Source: JALZKA01 sp963753385 (lineage in GTDB: Bacteria > Actinomycetota > Thermoleophilia > Solirubrobacterales > 70-9). From it: 64,000 nucleotides of DNA. Where the stretch lies: positions 112,168-176,167 of the forward strand of contig CAVWCC010000013.1 in the NCBI GenBank assembly GCA_963753385.1. Direction: 5' to 3'. Shown here piece by piece: positions 16,365 through 25,187 of the stretch; the first letter of the stretch is position 1, and every line of letters starts with the position of its first letter. Made by a program: the position numbers and the translations under genes. The notes under the pieces are model-generated. The model had not been told where the DNA came from, did not search any database, and worked only from the letters and a program-made list of their open reading frames with translations.

Positions 16365-17239
16365 TCCAACGCGTTCGGGACGTCCGGGATCTCGGTGCTG
16401 TCGTCGCCCCAGCAGTCGACCTTGCCGTTCTCCTTGACGCCGCAGCCGGCGTACTCGCCGAGGCTGACCTGCTTGAACTTGCCGCCCGGCTCGTCGTCCA
16501 CCCCGTAGTCGTCGTTGCCGAAGCAGTCGAGCTGGCCTGAAGGGCGGATGCCGCAGCTGACGTAGTACCCGATACCGACGCCCTTGTAGTCGCCGCCGGG
16601 CGGGTCGGTCTCGCCGTAGTCGTCGTACCCCCAGCACGTGAGCGTTCCGTTCGGCCGCAGGCCACAGACGTGGTAGCTGCCCGTGGTCACACGGAGGAAT
16701 TCGCCTCCGGGCTCATCGCCCTTGCCGTAGTCGTTGTCGCCCCAGCAGACCGCCTTCCCGTTCAGCTTGACGCCGCAGGCATGCTCGCCGTAGGGGTGGG
16801 TGTGGACCTGCTTGAACTTGCCCGACGGCTCCTCGTCGACGCCGTAGGAGTCGTAGCCGAAGCACGTCACCTCGTCGTTCACGTTGATCGCACAGGTGAC
16901 GTAGTAGCCGGCGCTCACCGCCTTGAACTTGCCGCCCGGCGGGTCGGTCTCGCCGTAGTCGTCATTGCCCCAGCACTTGAGCCGCTGGTTTGACTTCTTG
17001 ATGGCGCAGGCATGCTCATTGCCGGCGCTTACGGCCTTGTACTTCCCGCTCGGCTCGTCGCCCTTCCCGTACTCGTTGTCGCCCCAGCAGATCAGTTCGT
17101 CGTCCTGCGTGGTGGCGCAGGCGTGATCGCCGCCCGAGCTGACCCGGACCTTTCCCGAGGCGCTGGCGGTCGTTAGGAGCAGGAACGCTCCAACACAGAT
17201 GCCGACGACTCCGACCAACCCGATCCTGCGCGCAACCAT
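16361..17239 (-). CDS. Secreted RCC1-type beta-propeller repeat protein
   Basis: A 292-residue protein with signal peptide (IGLVGVVGICVGAFLLL then TASASG). It then has seven RCC1-like units of about 38-39 residues, each with a Cys in the first strand (HACA, VTCA, VSCG) and a second Cys in a CWG or CFG turn, probably one disulfide per blade. Blade tails follow a three-step pattern: KGDEP, ETDPP, VDEEP, then KGDEP, ETDPP, VDDEP and a terminal TEIPDVP. This shows that a three-blade unit was duplicated. The mature protein is acidic and glycine-rich, fitting an extracellular Ca2+-tolerant propeller. Ligand unknown. Confidence 0.85.
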   Translation of the reverse strand: MVARRIGLVGVVGICVGAFLLLTTASASGKVRVSSGGDHACATTQDDELICWGDNEYGKGDEPSGKYKAVSAGNEHACAIKKSNQRLKCWGNDDYGETDPPGGKFKAVSAGYYVTCAINVNDEVTCFGYDSYGVDEEPSGKFKQVHTHPYGEHACGVKLNGKAVCWGDNDYGKGDEPGGEFLRVTTGSYHVCGLRPNGTLTCWGYDDYGETDPPGGDYKGVGIGYYVSCGIRPSGQLDCFGNDDYGVDDEPGGKFKQVSLGEYAGCGVKENGKVDCWGDDSTEIPDVPNALD

Positions 17240-17283
17240 GGTTCCTCCCCGATTAGAAAAGCGGAAGGGGCGAAACTATCGCG

Positions 17284-17299
17284 GCGCGCGTCAGCGCGC
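17284..17299 (-). terminator. Hairpin after the M23 peptidase gene
   Basis: GCGCGC-GTCA-GCGCGC lies 5 bp beyond the stop of the M23 gene, between it and the RCC1 start codon. A short GC-only stem without a T-run, so a tentative terminator. Confidence 0.4.
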
Positions 17300-17304
17300 A
17301 AGGG

Positions 17305-17865
17305 CTACGAGGCCCGGTCCCAGCGGCGCAGGTACCTGGTCACCGAGCGCAGGAAGTGCCCGCCCTCGTACCAGCCCGGCGAGGACCAGAGCTCGAAGTG
17401 CAGATGGCAGCCTGAGGCGTTGCCGGAAGATCCGACCTTGCCGATCTGCTCGCCGGTCGAGATCTTCTCGTTCCGCCGGGCGAGCCCGCTGCCGCGCAGG
17501 TGCATGTAGACGTAGTCGACGCGCGTGTTGCGACCGTCGATCACGAGGTAGTTGCCGGCCGAGGCGTCACTGTCGCGGAACTGGACCCGGCCCGCACGCG
17601 CGGCCAGGACCGGCTTGCCGCACTTGGCCCAGAGGTCCTGGCCCTGATGGCCGCGTCCGGCGCCGACCCCGTCGCCGTAGGTGTGGTGCGCGGGCACCGG
17701 GAAGGTGTGCTCGATCTCGGAAAGCGCGGCCGCGTCGGCCTTCGGCGCCAGATGCGAGAGCAGGCCGAGGGTCCCGATCAGGACCAGCGCGCCGATCGTC
17801 GCGAAGGCGACGCCAAGGAGGGCGTCGCGAGGGGACAGGGCGGTGTTATGTGAGCTGTTGTTCAT
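17305..17865 (-). CDS. M23 family (LytM-type) metallopeptidase
   Basis: A 186-residue protein from the ATG at 17865 (MNNSSHNTALSPRDALLG); an ATG 18 bp earlier is possible. One N-terminal TM segment (LLGVAFATIGALVLIGTLG) anchors it outside. The LytM zinc site is complete: GRGHQGQDLWAKCG (first His and Asp), VYMHLRGSG, and CHLHFELWSS. It probably cuts peptide cross-links in peptidoglycan, or activates an amidase. The domain is compact, with no SH3 or LysM wall-binding module. It points the same way as the RCC1 gene downstream. Confidence 0.9.
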   Translation of the reverse strand: MNNSSHNTALSPRDALLGVAFATIGALVLIGTLGLLSHLAPKADAAALSEIEHTFPVPAHHTYGDGVGAGRGHQGQDLWAKCGKPVLAARAGRVQFRDSDASAGNYLVIDGRNTRVDYVYMHLRGSGLARRNEKISTGEQIGKVGSSGNASGCHLHFELWSSPGWYEGGHFLRSVTRYLRRWDRAS

Positions 17866-17928
17866 GATTTTGTTAGCGAACACTCATAGCAGCGCGAAAG
17901 TTTCGGTCGTCGTGAAAGGCTCCGCCCA

Positions 17929-18330
17929 ATGGGTGCGATTCCGCAGGTGCGGGCGGCGGGTGGCGTGGTGTTGCGTGAGCGCGATGGCGCGCCCCGAGTG
18001 GCCGTGATTCACCGCCCTCGCTATGACGACTGGTCGCTGCCCAAGGGCAAGCTCCACCCGGGCGAGGAGTGGGAGGCGGGGGCGCTTCGCGAGGTCCGCG
18101 AGGAAACGGGCTACGAGTGCGAGCTCCGAGAAGAGCTCGAGAGCGCGACGTACCTCGACCGCAAGGGCCGGCGAAAGCTCGTGCGCTACTGGCTGATGCG
18201 GCCGCTTCGCGGCGAGTTCGAGCCCGGGGAGGAGGCCGACGAGCTCCGCTGGCTGTCGCCGGCCGAGGCCGACGAGCTGCTGAGCTACGAGCACGACCGC
18301 GAGCTGGTTCGGAGGCTCGCCGCGGGCTGA
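17929..18330 (+). CDS. NUDIX hydrolase (MutT/Ap4A type)
   Basis: A 133-residue single-domain protein. The Nudix box is complete as GKLHPGEEWEAGALREVREETGY, written here as its two parts GKLHPGEEW and REVREETGY, and is preceded by DDWSLPKGK. The family cleaves nucleoside diphosphates linked to another moiety. The WSLPKGK start and short length match the N-terminal domain of actinobacterial MutT1-type enzymes (8-oxo-dGTP or diadenosine polyphosphates) without their phosphatase half. The start at 17929 is an ATG (GAIPQVRAAGGVVL). Substrate uncertain. Confidence 0.9.
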   Translation: MGAIPQVRAAGGVVLRERDGAPRVAVIHRPRYDDWSLPKGKLHPGEEWEAGALREVREETGYECELREELESATYLDRKGRRKLVRYWLMRPLRGEFEPGEEADELRWLSPAEADELLSYEHDRELVRRLAAG

Positions 18331-18477
18331 GCCGACGCCTCGTACACCCGGCCAGATTCTCGGGAGCGGGCGAGCATCGGCGGCGCGGATGCCGATGACC
18401 ATCGCGATACCCGAGGTCGGGCTTCCTTGCCCGGATTCACGGGGCACCTCCGATGCCGAGGCGGAGCGTCGCACCAT

Positions 18478-18918
18478 CTACATAGCGGCGCTCCGCTTCA
18501 TTTCTGCCCTCGCCCGCATGCCGCCGACCGCCATCGCTACCGCTCCCCCCGCGGCGACGAACGCGCCGTAACGAATCCGGACGCCGCCGATCGTCGCGAT
18601 GTCGACCAGCTCGTCGGGCGGGTCGGCGAAGAGGTAGACCAAGATCACGCCCGACCAGATCCCGGCGGCGATCAGGAGGCCGCCGACCGAGAACGGCCTG
18701 GGAAGGGGCCGGTCCTGGGCGCGCCAAAGGACGAGGAGCACAGCCGCCGCCGTGAGGAGCAGCGCGGCATGCGCGAAGTTGAACGAGTCGATCGCGGTCG
18801 CCGAGATCGGGCTCCCGAGCTTGAAGCCGTACCAGGGGAACAGCAGGCTGACGGGCATTGCCGCGGCGCCCAGAGCGGCCATCCGCTCGCCCGCGCCGAG
18901 GCGCGCGAAGTGCTCCAA
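18478..18918 (-). CDS. Small four-TM membrane protein of unknown function
   Basis: 146 residues with four hydrophobic segments: MAALGAAAMPVSLLFPWYGF, ALLLTAAAVLLVLWR, GLLIAAGIWSGVILVYLF and YGAFVAAGGAVAMAVGG. The FPWY motif after TM1 and a polar loop DRPLPRPF are the only distinctive features. It follows the hydrolase gene by 9 bp on the same strand, so the two are probably one transcript. I do not recognise a family; a role at the membrane is all that can be said. Confidence 0.7.
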   Translation of the reverse strand: MEHFARLGAGERMAALGAAAMPVSLLFPWYGFKLGSPISATAIDSFNFAHAALLLTAAAVLLVLWRAQDRPLPRPFSVGGLLIAAGIWSGVILVYLFADPPDELVDIATIGGVRIRYGAFVAAGGAVAMAVGGMRARAEMKRSAAM

Positions 18919-18927
18919 CTCAGCTGC

Positions 18928-19746
18928 TCACGCCGGCGACTCGACGTCCGCGGTCGTGCGCTCGCGCACCTCGGCGGCGGTCAGGTCGGGGCGCGAGATG
19001 ATTCCGTTCTCGACGCTCTTGACAACGGCATCGGGGAAATGCTCGCGCAACAGGGGCCGCATGACGTCGGGGCCGGGCCACCAGCCGCCGGTGATCGCGT
19101 GGGAGAGCAGGATCACGAGGCGATCGCCGAGCTCGCGGCTTGGCGCCTCGGAGGCCTCGTCGTCGGCCCACTCGCGGACCCGGACGGCCGCGACCTCCAT
19201 CGGCACGTGCTCGACCTGGCCCCCGACCCGGGCGCGGACCTCGTCCTGGGGCATGTCCGGGTTGGCGGACTCGACCAGCGCGCGCACCGCCGAGCGATAG
19301 TCGGTCTCGAGCTGCTGCATGAACGCGCCGACGACCGTGTTCGAGGTGATCATCGAGTCCGAGCCCTCCAGCGCCCCACGTCCGAGCGGCGCGCCCCCCG
19401 GGCCGATCACGTACGAGATCAGGTCGGGCCGCCGGGCGGCGACCCGCACCGCCTTGTTGTTGCCGTCCATCAGGCCGATCGCGACGGCCGGGGTGCCGCC
19501 GGCGGCCTCGGCGACCGCCTCGAGGTCGGCCGACGCGGTCTCGAGGTCGTAGGGCCCGACGTGGTCGGATTGGCCGGTGCCCCGGTCGTCGTAGCGCACG
19601 ACGCGGTGGTCGCGTTCGAGCTCGGCCGTGATCGGGTCCCAGAGCATGGGGTGCAACGACCATTGCGGCACCAGCAACACGGTCGGCCCGGCGCCGCGTT
19701 CCTCCCAGTGGAGCCCGACTCCGTCGCTTGCCTGGGCGCGCGGCAT
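18928..19746 (-). CDS. Alpha/beta-hydrolase-fold protein lacking the canonical nucleophile
   Basis: 272 residues from the ATG at 19746 (MPRAQASDGVGLHWEERG). The fold is clear: GPTVLLVPQWSLHPMLWDP, VVRYDDRGTGQSDHVGPYDLE and the nucleophile-elbow position AIGLMDGNNKAVRVAARRP. In that elbow the expected G-x-Ser-x-G reads G-L-Met-D-G, so the catalytic Ser (or Asp/Cys) is absent. The usual His loop (GHxP) reads NGIISRPD, also without His. It is therefore probably a non-catalytic binding protein or a decayed enzyme; no frameshift is seen. The small membrane-protein gene follows 9 bp downstream. Confidence 0.75.
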   Translation of the reverse strand: MPRAQASDGVGLHWEERGAGPTVLLVPQWSLHPMLWDPITAELERDHRVVRYDDRGTGQSDHVGPYDLETASADLEAVAEAAGGTPAVAIGLMDGNNKAVRVAARRPDLISYVIGPGGAPLGRGALEGSDSMITSNTVVGAFMQQLETDYRSAVRALVESANPDMPQDEVRARVGGQVEHVPMEVAAVRVREWADDEASEAPSRELGDRLVILLSHAITGGWWPGPDVMRPLLREHFPDAVVKSVENGIISRPDLTAAEVRERTTADVESPA

Positions 19747-19885
19747 GGCCCGATTGTAGGGACGGCGGTTGCCCGCGCCCGTTAGCGGTAATTTTGGAGA
19801 GCGACTCTGTCGCGAAAGCATGTTTGCCGCCCTGGTAAGGGAGTTATTTGGATACTCAGAGCCCCGACAAAGGAGCAAGCACGAG

Positions 19886-20398
19886 ATGACACAGGCAGCG
19901 GTTGGCAGCGCGGACATCCTCGCCGAGGCGAACACCGACAAGCGCGAGGAGGTCATCGAGCTCCTCAAGAAGGCGTACTGGATGGAGATCGAGACCGTGA
20001 TGAGCTACATCGCGAACTCGGTCAACCCGGATGGGGTCCGGGCCCAGGAGATCAAGGAGTCGCTCGAGACGGACATCCAGGAGGAGCTCGGTCACGCTCA
20101 GCAGTTCGCCCAGCGGATCAAGGAGCTCTACGGCGTCGTCCCCGGCTCGGAGGACTTCAGCGCCGAGCAGTCGTTCCTGCAGCCCGCCGACGACCAGGTC
20201 GACATCGTCCACGTGATCAAGGGCGTGATCCAGGCCGAGGCCGGCGCGATCGAGCACTACTCGCGGATCATCGAGTTCACCGACGGCATCGACCCGGTGA
20301 CCCACGACATGGTGATCGCGATCCTCCACGACGAGCAGGGCCACATGCGCCTCTTCGAGGGCTTCCTGCGCGAGTACGAGAAGGAGGGTCTGGCTTAG
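19886..20398 (+). CDS. Ferritin-like di-iron protein (bacterioferritin/Dps-like)
   Basis: A 170-residue four-helix protein. Iron ligands fall in the ferritin pattern: WMEIETVMSYI, EELGHAQQFAQRI (ExxH), EAGAIEHYSRIIEF and HDEQGHMRLFEGFL. The haem-binding Met of bacterioferritin is not evident. It likely oxidises and stores iron or protects against peroxide. The start at 19886 follows AAAGGAG at good spacing; an upstream open frame to 19769 lacks support. The 3' end lies 6 bp from the convergent ATPase stop. Confidence 0.82.
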   Translation: MTQAAVGSADILAEANTDKREEVIELLKKAYWMEIETVMSYIANSVNPDGVRAQEIKESLETDIQEELGHAQQFAQRIKELYGVVPGSEDFSAEQSFLQPADDQVDIVHVIKGVIQAEAGAIEHYSRIIEFTDGIDPVTHDMVIAILHDEQGHMRLFEGFLREYEKEGLA

Positions 20399-20404
20399 CC
20401 CGCG

Positions 20405-21583
20405 CTACGAGCGCGTGGCGCGGATCCACTCGGCCAGGAACGGCTCCGAGATCCGGTGGCCGTCCGGGCCGCGCGCGATCAGCTCGCGCTGCTCGAGCGC
20501 CGCGAGGGCCTTCTGCACCGTGGCGGCCGAAGGCAGTCCGTGCTCGCGACGGTAGTCGCCGGTCAGCGGCCGGGCGGGCTGCTCTTCGGCGAGCGCGGTC
20601 AAGAGGAGCCGCTGGGCCGCGGCGGCCTGCTCCCAGACGAGGGTGAAGTGGGCGTCCTCGGCGCGTAGCAGTGCCTCGATCGCGGTCTCGACGTCGGCCG
20701 GGGTGGCGGCCCGGCGGCCGCTCGTCACCTCCCAGAGGAAGTAGCAGAGCTCCTGGGTCGCGTAGGGGTGGCCGCCGGTTGCCCCCATGATCCGCTCGAC
20801 GGCCTCGGGACGGATCGCTCGGCGGCTCGCGCGGAAACGCTCGGCGATGAACTCGGCGAACGGCTCGGTCGGGATCGGACCCAGCTCGATCGGCTTCGCG
20901 CTACGCCAGAACGGCTCGTTCTCGTCGTTGAAGATGCGCTCCATCACGTGCCGGCGTGACCCGAGGTAGACGTGGGCCACCTCGGGCTGGCGTTGGAAGA
21001 CGGACCGCAACAGCATCGGCAGCCTCGGGTCGATGACCACGATCTCCTGGAACTCGTCCAGCACCAGCGCGACGCGGCGGTTCTTGGCCGCGGCGAGCTC
21101 GCCGGGAAGGGCGAGGAGCCGCTCGAGCGTCGCGTCGAGGTCCTGCGCCCGGCGACCGAGGGCGAAGCTGAAGCTGAGACTTCCGTCCTCGGGGTCGATG
21201 GTCACCGTCGGCTGGATCTGAAGCCCGCGGAAGGGCGCCAGCGCCCGCTCCCGCGCCCGCTCGAGCGGGGAGGCCACGTTCTCGTAGATCGAATCGGCGA
21301 GCCGCTCCGCGAGTCGGGCCTTGGTGGGCGTGTTCATCAGGTCGAGCTGGGCGACGAGGACGCGCTTGCGCACCAGCTCCTGGGCGGCGCGCCACGCCAG
21401 CGACGACTTCCCGAAGCGCCGGGGGGCGAAGATCACCACGTCCTGCCCGTTGCGGACGTCGCGGACCAGCTCGCGCACCTCCACATCCCGGTCGGCGAAG
21501 GCCTCGTCCAGGGCGAGGGCGCCGAAGCGGAACGGGTTGATGCTGTCCTCTCTCATCCTGCTCGGCATAATGCCGTGCAGCAT
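20405..21583 (-). CDS. AAA/STAND-type ATPase with C-terminal winged helix
   Basis: About 392 residues. The Walker A is FAPRRFGKSSLAWRA (APxRFGKSS form typical of archaeal-type ATPases), Walker B is VALVLDEFQEIVV, and a sensor Arg region YLGSRRHVMERIF follows. The tail holds a winged helix (LPSAATVQKALAALEQRELIARG). Such proteins (ATPase_2 group) are common in actinobacteria and archaea with unknown partners. Start choice is open: ATGs at 21583, 21568 and 21556 are all possible and none has a clear Shine-Dalgarno; the domain begins SINPFRFG just after the third. Confidence 0.8.
   Translation of the reverse strand: MLHGIMPSRMREDSINPFRFGALALDEAFADRDVEVRELVRDVRNGQDVVIFAPRRFGKSSLAWRAAQELVRKRVLVAQLDLMNTPTKARLAERLADSIYENVASPLERARERALAPFRGLQIQPTVTIDPEDGSLSFSFALGRRAQDLDATLERLLALPGELAAAKNRRVALVLDEFQEIVVIDPRLPMLLRSVFQRQPEVAHVYLGSRRHVMERIFNDENEPFWRSAKPIELGPIPTEPFAEFIAERFRASRRAIRPEAVERIMGATGGHPYATQELCYFLWEVTSGRRAATPADVETAIEALLRAEDAHFTLVWEQAAAAQRLLLTALAEEQPARPLTGDYRREHGLPSAATVQKALAALEQRELIARGPDGHRISEPFLAEWIRATRS
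21563..21575. promoter_or_regulatory. Palindrome at the ATPase gene start
   Basis: CGGCAT-A-ATGCCG is a perfect dyad that covers one of the candidate ATG codons. With flanking GCACGGCATTATGCCGAGC it may be an autoregulatory site for the winged-helix ATPase. Short, so tentative. Confidence 0.4.
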
Positions 21584-21605
21584 AACAGGGGCGGACGGCG
21601 GATCG

Positions 21606-24600
21606 CTAGGCGCTGATCCGCTCGGTCAGGGTGGCGACGCGCTCGGCGTCCACCGGGCGGCCGAGCTTCTCCCAGGCCTCGCGGGCCTCGGCGAGGACGG
21701 CCTCGTCGCCGCTCGCGACGCCGCGCGCTTCGGTCGCCGCGGCGGCGCCGACCGGGTAGCGCAGCCGCTCGGCCAGGCCGGTCGCCTCTTCGGCGAGGGC
21801 CACGGCCTGGTCGGCGCGGCCCCAAAGGGCCTGGTTGATCGCGCGCGCCGCCGTCGCCTCGACCGACTGTGAGACGAGGCCGGCGCGCTCGCAGGTGTCG
21901 AGCGCCGTGGCGAGTGCCTGGTCCGCGTTCGCGTATTCACCGCGGTCGCGCAGCGCGGTCGCGAGCCAGTGGAGAGCCTGAAAGCCGATCTCGGACCGCC
22001 CAACCTGCTCGGCCAGCTCGGCTGAGCGCCGCAGCGAGCGCTCGGCGCCCTCGAGGTCGCCACTCCGCCAGCGCAGGGCGCCGCGCAGGAGGTGGGGGAA
22101 GCAGAGCTTGCCGGTCAGGCCCTCGCGCTCGACCAGTGCGGCGACCGTCTCGGTCCCCGACTCGACCGTCTCCCACTCGCCGCGATGCAGGGCGAGCGGT
22201 CGAGAGCGAGGCGTGGAGCTCGACCTGCGAGGGCAGGTCACCGGTCCGCTCGGCGATCTCGAGCGCCTCGCCGTAGGCCTCCGCCGCAGCGGCGTAGTCG
22301 GCCTCGGAGATCTCGAAGTGGTACCCCAGCGCCAGCAGTGCCCGGATCGCCTCCGCGGGGTCGGCCTTGCGCGCCAGCTCGACCGACTGCTCGAGGTTCT
22401 CGCGGGCGCGCTCGGAGTCGCCGATCCGCCCGAACACGCGGCCGAAGATCCCGTGCGCACGGCTCGCGGCCGCCGATTCCTCGAGGCGCTCGGCGAGGCG
22501 AAGCGCCTTCTCCGAGGCGTAGATCGCGAGCATGTTGTCGCCGGTGTGCATGTAGAGCGAGGCGGCCTCCTCGTAGAGGCGCACGAGCTCGAGGCACGGC
22601 GGCCCGTCCTTCAGCAGGTCGATGCCCCGCTGGTAGTGGCCGATCGAGCCCTCGCGGTCGCCCTTGTTCCAAAGGCCAGCGCCGATCTTGCGGTGGAGGT
22701 CGCCGACCCGGGCCAGGTCCTCCTGGCCGCGGTGGTAGTCGAGGCACTCCTCCCAGAGCTCGACCGCCCGGTCGACGCGGCCCAGGCGCAGCGCGACGTC
22801 GCCGAGCTTCTCCGAGATCCGCGCGCGCGCGTCCGGGTGCTCGCACTCGCCGTCCTCGCCGTCGAGGGCGAGGGCGGACTCGTAGTGGGTCAGCGCCTCC
22901 TGGTTCGAGTAGAGGTCCGCGGCCACGTCGCCGGCGCGCTCGAGTGCCCCGTGGGCGCGGTCGCGGATCGTCTTCAGCTCGTCGGGCTCGAGCCCGGAGT
23001 CGCCGCCGATTGCCGCCGCGCGGCCGAGGTGGTCGGCGACCATTGCAATCACGGCCTCGGTGCGGTCCGGCGAGCGATCCTCGATGAAGGTCGCAACCTC
23101 GGCGTGCCGTCGCGCCCGGACCGTCTTCGGCAGCGTCGCGTAGGCGACGTCGCGGATCAGGACGTGCTTGAACGCGAACTCGCGCTCGCCGGCGAGGCGG
23201 CTGCCCGAGCTCGAGACGATCAGGTCCTTCTCGGCGAGCGAGCCGAGCGTCGCGTCCACGTCGCCCTCTCCGCCGGTGGCGCCGACCACGCCCTGCCAGA
23301 AGGTCTCGCCGACAACCGATGCGTGCTGGATCAGCGTGCGCTCGGTCGGCGTCAGGGCGTCGAGGCGCGCGGCAAGCACCGCGTGGACGGTCTCGGGCAG
23401 GGCCTCGCCGGCACCGCCGCCCTCCTCGAGGATCCGGTTCACCATCTCCTCGGCGAACAGCGGGTTGCCGCCCGAGCGCTCGGCGACCTGGGCGACGACA
23501 CGGGCGTCGCAGTCCTCTTGGTCGGCGGGCAGTAGAGCGGAAACCAGCTCGTGGGCGCGGTCGGGTCCCAGCGGCTCGAGGGCGATCGTCGTTGCGTTGC
23601 GGCGGCCGCCGCCCCAGCCGGGCCGGCGGTCGAGCAGCTCGTCGCGCGCGAGGCAGACAAGCAGCACCGGGCCGCGCACCCAGCGCGCCAGGTACTCGAT
23701 CAGGTCGAGCATCCCCTCGTCGGCCCAGTGGATGTCCTCGATCGCCAGCACCAGCGGGTGGATGCGGCTCGCCGCTTCGATCAGCGAGCGCACCGCGCTG
23801 AACATCCGGGCCCGGGTCTGCTGCGGGTCCTCGCCCTCGGGGATCGCCTCCTCGGCGACCGTATCCGGGACGTCGACGCCGAGCGGGCGGGCGATCGTTG
23901 CGGCCACGCGCTCCGGCGGCTCGTCGCTCTCGGACCCGCCCTCCTCGAACAGCTTCTCGAACCCGAAGCGCAGCTTCGACCAGGCGGCCTCGGAGTCGTC
24001 GGTGTCGACGATCTGGAACTGCTCGCGGATGATCTCGCCCAGCGCCCAGTAGGCGAGGCCGGAGCCGTAGGCGGGGCACCGGCCGACCCGCATCAGCGGC
24101 GAGTCCTGGCGCTCGGAGACCTCGGTCGCGAGCTCGCGGAGCAGGCGGCTCTTGCCGACCCCCGCCTGGCCGATCACGGTGACCAGGTGCGAGCGCTCCT
24201 CGCGAACCACCCGGTCGAACAGCGAGCTCAGGAGCTCCGACTCCTCCTCGCGCCCGATCAGCGGGGTCGAGGCGCGGCTCAAGGTGGTGCCGGTGACGGT
24301 GATCCGCACCGCCTCCCAGGCCGGGACCGGCTCGGCCTTGCCCTTCAGCCGCAGCGGCTCGAGCTCCGTGTACTCGATCGCCTGCCGGGTGAGGCGGTGC
24401 GTGGTCTCGCCGACGGTGACCGTCGCCGGCCGGGCCGCCGACTGCAGGCGCGAGGCGACGTTCACGGCGTCGCCGATCACGGTGTAGTCCTCGCCGACCT
24501 GGCCCGCCAGGACCTCGCCCGAGTTGATCCCCACGCGCAGCGCGAACTCGACGCCCTCGATCCGCTCGTTGATCTCGGCCATCGCCGCCTGCATCGCAAG

Positions 24601-25066
24601 CCCGGCGCGGACCGCCCGCTCGGGGTCGTCCTCGTGGGCGACCGGCGCGCCGAAGACGGCCATCACGTTGTCGCCGATGAACTTGTCGACGGTGCCGCCG
24701 AACCGGGTGACCTCCTCGCCCAGGCGGCGGAGCGCCCGGTCGACCATCGACTTGACCGCCTCCGGGTCCATCCGCTCCGCGACCGCCGTGTATCCGGAGA
24801 GGTCGGCGAACAGCACGGTGGCCTTGCGCCGCTCCTCTGGGAGCTTGGCCGGCCGCAGGTGCTCGGGCGGGGCCGGGGGCGGGCCGGGTCGCCGGCGCCG
24901 GCGCGGCGGTGCCGAGCGCAGTCCCGCATTCGATACAGAACTTGGCCTCGGGCGGGTTCTCGGTGCCGCAGTTCGGGCACGCGGACGAGAGCCCGGCGCC
25001 GCACGACATGCAGAAGCGGGCCCGCTCCGGATTCGCGGTCCCACAGTTGGCGCAAACTCCACCCAC
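21606..25066 (-). CDS. Class III adenylate/guanylate cyclase with zinc ribbons, AAA ATPase and TPR tail (two frameshifts)
   Basis: A GTG at 25066 opens a protein of about 1,150 residues. It starts with two zinc ribbons (CANCGTANPERARFCMSCG; CPNCGTENPPEAKFCIECG). The cyclase domain follows, with metal Asp in LFADLSGYTAV, VDKFIGDNVMAVFG with the second Asp and a substrate Lys, and VIGDAVNVASRLQS with the transition-state Asn/Arg, so it should be active. A STAND-type ATPase comes next (VIGQAGVGKSRLL Walker A; VLAIEDIHWADEG Walker B), then TPR-like helices. The frame shifts once in the Pro/Ala linker (about 24,830-24,900) and once near 22,200. It probably makes cAMP or cGMP in response to a signal bound by the ATPase/TPR half. 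Confidence 0.85.
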
Positions 25067-25101
25067 GTATCGAAGGTTACGTACGTGCCTGAGCGCGCCC
25101 G

Positions 25102-25117
25102 TGTGACGTACGTCACA
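25102..25117. promoter_or_regulatory. CRP/GlxR-type cAMP-receptor site upstream of the cyclase
   Basis: TGTGACGTACGTCACA is a perfect 16-bp palindrome matching the known consensus TGTGA-N6-TCACA, including the TA centre favoured by GlxR. It lies 36 bp before the cyclase GTG (minus strand). A second TACGTACG occurs at 25,076-25,086. Confidence 0.65.
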
Positions 25118-25187
25118 GAGGGCCGCGCGTTGCGCTCAGCCGCCTTCTGACTCGAGCGCCGGGACTGCCGTCGGCGCGACGCCGCGG

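Noticed and set aside
16400..17150. Regularly spaced repeats that might suggest a CRISPR array
   Set aside because: They are coding repeats of the RCC1 propeller, about 117 bp apart, with no unique spacers.
18461..18496. GCGGAGCG/CGCTCCGC hairpin as a terminator
   Set aside because: It overlaps the last codons of the small membrane-protein gene and has a 20-nt loop; too weak to list.
18427..19785. A 452-codon plus-strand frame over the small membrane protein and hydrolase genes
   Set aside because: Antisense to two genes with clear fold or TM patterns.
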